18,039 nt of DNA, from contig CAZMGG010000116.1 in the NCBI GenBank assembly GCA_964565715.1, forward strand, positions 1-18,039, written 5' to 3'. Source of the stretch: CAZMGG01 sp964565715. GTDB lineage: Bacteria; Planctomycetota; UBA1135; UBA2386. Positions within the stretch are counted from its first letter, which is position 1. Each line of letters opens with the position of its first letter. The notes under the pieces were generated by a model. That model ran no database searches. It was given only the letters and a program-made list of their open reading frames with translations, and was not told where the DNA came from. This document shows, one piece after another, positions 14,967 to 18,039 of this stretch. The translations under genes were made by a program, and so were the position numbers.

Positions 14967-16645
14967 CGCCCGTCTCCCTGCCGCAGCGGGATCTGGCCCT
15001 GCACCTCGCCGCAGTGCGGCATCTTCAGGTCGAAGAAGTTGTCGACCCGTTCGGTCTGCTGCAGCCAGTCGGCGGGCACCATCGGGCAGTGCACGATGTG
15101 CAGCCGCTCACCCAGCGCCTGGCTCGGCCGGGCCAGCTCGACCAAGCCGATCAGGGGCTTGCCGGCCGCCAGCAGGGCCTGCCGGCGGGCGGGGGCGTCG
15201 GCGGCGTCGGCCTGCAGCGCGCCGGCGAGCGCGTGCACGTCGCCGTGCAGGCCCTGCGGCGCGTCGCCGTGCAGCGCGTCCAGCGCCGTCAGCAGGCGCT
15301 GCCAGCCGGCGTCGTCGTCGCGATCCGCGAACAGGGCCGCGGTGACGGCGAAGTAGGCGCGCAGCAGTTCGTCGACGGCCTGCTGCTGGCTCGCGGTGAG
15401 CGGCAGCGGATCGCGCAGCGGCAGCTGGCGGCCGTCGGGCATCAGCCCGTGGTGGCCCATCTTGCGGGTGCCCTCGCGCAGGCGGCTCTCGGCGTCGATC
15501 AGGAACTGGCCCGAGACGACGATGCGATCGCCCGGCTGCAGGCCCCGCAGCACCTGAACCACGCCGTCGTCGCCGGCTGGGCCGGTGCGCACCTCGCGCG
15601 GCTCGAACCGGCCGCCGCCGAGCGCCAGCCAGGCCACCTGCCGGTGGCCGGTGTCGAGCACCGCCTCGGCCGGGACCAGCACGGCGCGTTCGGCCAGCGT
15701 GCGCGGCAGGGCGAGGCGGGCGAACATGCCCGGCTTGAGGGTCAGGTCGGCATTCGGCACCGCCACGCGCACGGTGCCGGTGCGGGTCGGCTCGTCCAGG
15801 GTGGGGGCGACGAAGATCACCTCACCCGGCAGCTCGAGCCCGGGTACCGCCGGCATGGTGGCGGTGGCGGCGGCGCCGACGGCGGTTCCCTGCAGCTGCT
15901 GCTCGGGCACCTGCGCGTCGAGCCACAGCTCCGACAGGTCGACGATGCGCAGCAGGACCTGGTTCTTCATCGCCGGCGCGCCCGGCACCACGTCGCGGCG
16001 CAGCAGGGTGCCGGCGACGGGGCTGCGCCACGGCAGGGTGCGCAAGGGTTCGTCGCGTCGCTCCAGTTCGGCCACCAGGGCGTCGGGCACGTCCCACAGC
16101 CGCAGCTTCTGCCGCGCGGCCGCCAGCAGGCCCTGGTCGCCGCTCCGCCGCGCGGCGATCAGCTCGGCCTGGGCCACCACCAGTTCCGGCGAGTACAGCT
16201 CGAACAGCAGGTCGCCCTCCTGGATCGCCATGCCCTCCGTGTCGGCCGCCAGCGTCTCGACGAAGCCGTCGACCTTGAGCGCGATGTCGAACTGGCGGGT
16301 CTGCGCCTCCCGCAGCACACCGAAGGCCCGCACGGTGGCCCGCAGCGGCCCTTCGGTGACGGTCGCCACCCGCACGCCCATGTTCTGCACCACCACCGGA
16401 TCGATGGTCAGCGCCGGCCCCTCGTCCTTGGCGAGCGTGTCGAGCGGCACCAGTTCCATGTGGCAGATGGGGCACAGGCCGGGCCCGTCCTTGCGCACCT
16501 GCGGGTGCATCGAGCAGGTGTAGACCTTGTCACTCTGCGTCGCAGAGGCGGAGGCCTGGGTGCCGAACCAGTAGCCGATGCCGGCGGCGGCGGCGAGCAG
16601 GACGAAGAACGCGGTAGCGGGCAGGACGGAGCGGAAGAAGCCCAT
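14963..16645 (-). CDS. cusB: CusB-like periplasmic adaptor with N-terminal metal-binding domain and DUF3347
   Basis: 560 residues. One membrane anchor (about 7-28) is followed by a heavy-metal-binding domain with YTCSMHPQV and CPICHMELVP (Cys44, Met46, His47, Cys58, Cys61, Met63). The membrane-fusion core follows: a barrel-sandwich part (VDGFVETLAADTEGMAIQEG, LLFELYSPELVVAQAELIAA), the second lipoyl half (SPVAGTLLRRDVVPGAPAMK) and beta-barrel segments (LTLKPGMFARLALP, QPGDRIVVSGQFLIDAESRL). The C-terminal 135 residues fit DUF3347, ending HIVHCPM and LKMPHCGEVQG. It links the RND pump to the outer-membrane factor and, by CusB precedent, passes metal to the pump. The ATG at 16645 has only a weak GAGG upstream. 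Its TGA overlaps the pump ATG. Confidence 0.94.
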   Translation of the reverse strand: MGFFRSVLPATAFFVLLAAAAGIGYWFGTQASASATQSDKVYTCSMHPQVRKDGPGLCPICHMELVPLDTLAKDEGPALTIDPVVVQNMGVRVATVTEGPLRATVRAFGVLREAQTRQFDIALKVDGFVETLAADTEGMAIQEGDLLFELYSPELVVAQAELIAARRSGDQGLLAAARQKLRLWDVPDALVAELERRDEPLRTLPWRSPVAGTLLRRDVVPGAPAMKNQVLLRIVDLSELWLDAQVPEQQLQGTAVGAAATATMPAVPGLELPGEVIFVAPTLDEPTRTGTVRVAVPNADLTLKPGMFARLALPRTLAERAVLVPAEAVLDTGHRQVAWLALGGGRFEPREVRTGPAGDDGVVQVLRGLQPGDRIVVSGQFLIDAESRLREGTRKMGHHGLMPDGRQLPLRDPLPLTASQQQAVDELLRAYFAVTAALFADRDDDAGWQRLLTALDALHGDAPQGLHGDVHALAGALQADAADAPARRQALLAAGKPLIGLVELARPSQALGERLHIVHCPMVPADWLQQTERVDNFFDLKMPHCGEVQGQIPLRQGDGR

Positions 16646-16671
16646 GGGCGGGACCTCGGGTCAGGCGGTGC

Positions 16672-16687
16672 GGAACGGATGGAACGG
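16672..16687. repeat. Direct repeat GGAACGG x2 upstream of the adaptor gene
   Basis: GGAACGG occurs at 16672-16678 and again at 16681-16687, a nine-base period, 27 bases before the cusB-like start. It is short and could be a chance duplication, but it sits in the only sizeable gap of the metal operon. Confidence 0.3.
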
Positions 16688-16693
16688 CAGGCA

Positions 16694-16712
16694 CGGCGGC
16701 GCCTGGCCGCCG
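16694..16712 (-). promoter_or_regulatory. GC-rich hairpin upstream of the adaptor gene
   Basis: Arms CGGCGGC (16694-16700) and GCCGCCG (16706-16712) enclose a five-base loop. It lies 48 bases before the adaptor start in the leader between the Cys-rich gene and the pump genes. There is no U tract, so it does not look like a simple terminator. Confidence 0.35.
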
Positions 16713-16739
16713 GGGTCGTGGCGCGTGGGCGGGGCGTGC

Positions 16740-16761
16740 CCCAGGGTCACGATGCCCTGGG
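16740..16761 (-). promoter_or_regulatory. Inverted repeat after the Cys-rich gene (attenuator or operator candidate)
   Basis: Perfect 7-bp arms CCCAGGG (16740-16746) and CCCTGGG (16755-16761) have an 8-base spacer. It starts 26 bases past the stop of the Cys-rich gene, in the 142-base gap before the pump genes. It could lower read-through, protect an RNA end, or be an operator. Confidence 0.4.
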
Positions 16762-16787
16762 TACGGAGTGCTCCCGCCCCGGGCCGC

Positions 16788-17165
16788 CTAGTTCCGCCAG
16801 ACCGAGAGGACCGCGTGGCGCAGCCGGCCCTCCCGCACGTCGTGGCCCACGCGCAGGACGAAGTGCGCGCGGGCGGCGAACGCGGCGTGCACGCCGGGCT
16901 CGCAGGGGGCCGGTTCGGGCAGCGGCTGGTCGGGCAGCGCCGGCGGCTTCGGCATCGCCGGCGCCGGGGCCTCCGGCGTGGCCGGCTGCTTCTCGCCGCA
17001 GCAGTCGTCGGCGTGCGCCGTCTCCGTGCAGTGGCACTCGCCCTGGCAGCAGGTGCGTGCTGCGTGCTCGGCGCCACCGCAGGGCACCGTCGCCGCGCGC
17101 GGCGCGCCTGCCAGCAGCAGGAGCGCGCACAGGATCAGGGCGGCGTAACGGCGCAGTCGGTTCAT
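16788..17165 (-). CDS. Small exported Cys-rich protein, candidate metal-binding carrier
   Basis: 125 residues from the ATG at 17165, which opens a canonical signal peptide (MNRLRRYAALILCALLLLAG, cleavage near PRAA). An in-frame ATG at 17216 overlaps the sigma-factor stop as ATGA and would add 17 residues, so the start is uncertain. The mature N-terminus has nine cysteines and several histidines within about 32 residues: VPCGGAEH, TCCQGECHCTETAH, DDCCGEK. A Pro/Ala-rich linker (ATPEAPAPAMPKPPALPDQP) follows, then a beta-like tail with CEPGVHAAF and HFVLRVGHDVREGRLRHAVL. It is not recognised as CusF or another named family. Position between the sigma factor and CusB suggests periplasmic copper binding or delivery; that is an inference. 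Confidence 0.7.
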   Translation of the reverse strand: MNRLRRYAALILCALLLLAGAPRAATVPCGGAEHAARTCCQGECHCTETAHADDCCGEKQPATPEAPAPAMPKPPALPDQPLPEPAPCEPGVHAAFAARAHFVLRVGHDVREGRLRHAVLSVWRN

Positions 17166-17212
17166 CGGGCCGGGCGCGAGTATACGAACTCCGAGGCGCT
17201 GCCGGTGGCGCT

Positions 17213-17734
17213 TCATCGGCCGCAATCGCAATCGACGCAGCCGTGGGTGGCACAGACCCGGCAGGTGCTGCGCATTTGTTCGTAGAGGGCCTTGCGGGCG
17301 CGGTGGCGCCGCACGTTGAGCGTGTTCTCGGTGATGCCCAGCTCCGCCGCCACCTCGGCGATCGGCCGGCCGTCGAGGTCGACGGCCTCCAGGATCCCGG
17401 CCTGGGCCGCCGGCAGGGCCCGCACCGCCGGACGCAGGCAGGCGCAGGCCGTGGCCTCGTCCGGCGGCGCCGGCGCTTCGGCGGCGTCGGCGACCGCGCG
17501 CCGCTGCCCTTCCCGCTGCCGTCGCCGCTGCAGGTCGGTGATGGTGTTGCGCAGCACGCGATAGAACCATGCCAGCAGCCGGTCGTCGTCGCGCAGGTCA
17601 CCGGCCTTGGCCAGCGCCTTGGTCAGCGCGTCCTGCACCGCGTCGGCGGCCAGGTCGCCGTCGTGCAGGTGCCGCCGCGCGAACGCGACGAACTGGTCGA
17701 GGTGCTGCAGCAGGGGTTGGGTGCGGTCCGCCAT
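17213..17734 (-). CDS. corE-like: ECF sigma factor with cysteine-rich tail, CorE-like (ECF44) metal sensor
   Basis: 173 residues from the ATG at 17734, with TGAGG seven bases upstream. Sigma region 2 spans about 8-72 (HLHDGDLAADAVQDALTKAL, LAWFYRVLRNTITDLQRRRQ). Region 4 spans about 105-153 (LPAAQAGILEAVDLDGRPIA, ELGITENTLNVRRHRARKAL, a helix-turn-helix). The linker contains a CxC motif (Cys97, Cys99). After region 4 a short tail carries Cys158, Cys161, Cys166, Cys169 and Cys171 (CRVCATHGCVDCDC). CorE of Myxococcus xanthus (group ECF44) has this plan: a linker CxC and a C-terminal Cys-rich domain that senses copper directly, without an anti-sigma factor. No anti-sigma gene is seen here. It probably drives the neighbouring efflux genes on metal binding. 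Confidence 0.88.
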   Translation of the reverse strand: MADRTQPLLQHLDQFVAFARRHLHDGDLAADAVQDALTKALAKAGDLRDDDRLLAWFYRVLRNTITDLQRRRQREGQRRAVADAAEAPAPPDEATACACLRPAVRALPAAQAGILEAVDLDGRPIAEVAAELGITENTLNVRRHRARKALYEQMRSTCRVCATHGCVDCDCGR

Positions 17735-17742
17735 GGCGTGCC

Positions 17743-18039
17743 TCAGTGGCAGCCGCGGCCGAGCGACCGCAGCCGATGGTAGTTGTAGGGAAGCGGCAGG
17801 AGGAAGCCCACCGCCAGCGCCGGCAGCCAGGCCAGCCAGTAGCCGAGGTGGGCGGGGTGCATGCGTTCGCCGCCCATCGCCAGCCAGTCGGTGACGTTCA
17901 TGGCCAGCTCCATGCCGATCATCGAGATCAGGCTCATGCCCCAGGCGATGCGGAACGCGGGCCCGAACGCCAGCCCCTCGCGCCAGCGCAGCACCAGGGT
18001 CTCCAGCAGCAGCGACGTGGCGATGCCGGCGGTGATGGC
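17743..18039 (-). CDS. DUF4396 membrane protein, N-terminus beyond window
   Basis: The last 98 residues are visible, running to the window edge in frame (AITAGIATSLLLETLVLRWR at the edge). Three hydrophobic segments are seen: around SLLLETLVL, IAWGMSLISMIGMELAMNVT and WLAWLPALAVGFLLPLP. The end LPYNYHRLRSLGRGCH, with TAGI...LETL upstream, is what I recall of DUF4396 proteins, often encoded beside copper-resistance genes. Met-rich (M-SLISMIGMELAMN) and His/Cys-containing ends are compatible with copper handling, but the function is not established. The stop is eight bases before the sigma-factor start on the same strand, so the two are very probably co-transcribed. Confidence 0.72.
   Translation of the reverse strand, partial: AITAGIATSLLLETLVLRWREGLAFGPAFRIAWGMSLISMIGMELAMNVTDWLAMGGERMHPAHLGYWLAWLPALAVGFLLPLPYNYHRLRSLGRGCH

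Noticed and set aside
10590..15356. A 1588-codon open frame on the plus strand opposite the efflux genes
   Set aside because: It is antisense to the well-supported CusA, CusB and CusC genes, has a biased Ala/Arg/His/Gln/Gly composition and no domain; it is a by-product of high third-position GC.
17178..17190. TATACT as a -10 box for the Cys-rich gene
   Set aside because: No -35 element lies at proper distance and the site is only 13 bases before the ATG at 17165; it may just be coding sequence if the 17216 start is used.

Overview
The window is a very GC-rich bacterial stretch (roughly 70 % G+C by eye) carrying 14 genes; 13 lie on the minus strand. Family content points to Planctomycetota or a close relative: two exported beta-rich proteins of a type common in environmental planctomycetes, a formylglycine-type sulfatase, and exported Tat and lipoprotein products. 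This assignment rests on gene content only and is an inference. There is no rRNA, tRNA, CRISPR array, transposase or integrase. No gene-free stretch exceeds 300 bases. One 10-base run of N (3030-3039) marks a scaffold join.

Left part (1-7722). The window opens inside enolase (minus, C-terminus missing). Divergent from it is the only plus-strand gene, an exported 577-residue protein. A G/C-homopolymer tract and the assembly gap follow and cut off a pentapeptide-repeat protein. Next come a six-helix membrane protein and an exported sulfatase. A tight three-gene exported set follows: a 155-aa Tat-signal helical protein, an 89-aa Ig-like small protein and a 362-aa secreted beta protein. The 362-aa and 577-aa proteins share N-terminal and C-terminal domains.

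Middle (7792-10389). An HNH nuclease gene lies downstream of an AAA_14/DUF4143 ATPase gene. The ATPase is preceded by an AT-rich leader with a 12-bp motif repeated three times at exactly 33-nt spacing, two of the copies forming palindromes. This is the part of the window least explained by known systems.

Right part (10390-18039). This is a coherent copper/silver module on the minus strand: DUF4396 membrane protein (partial), an ECF sigma factor with a CxC linker and a five-cysteine tail like the copper-sensing CorE type, a small exported Cys-rich protein, and a full tripartite efflux pump (CusB-like adaptor, CusA-like RND pump, CusC-like outer-membrane lipoprotein). CusB/CusA and CusA/CusC overlap as ATGA and GTGA. 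The likely logic is that metal binding to the sigma factor turns on the efflux genes, with the Cys-rich protein as a candidate periplasmic metal carrier in place of CusF, which is not seen here.
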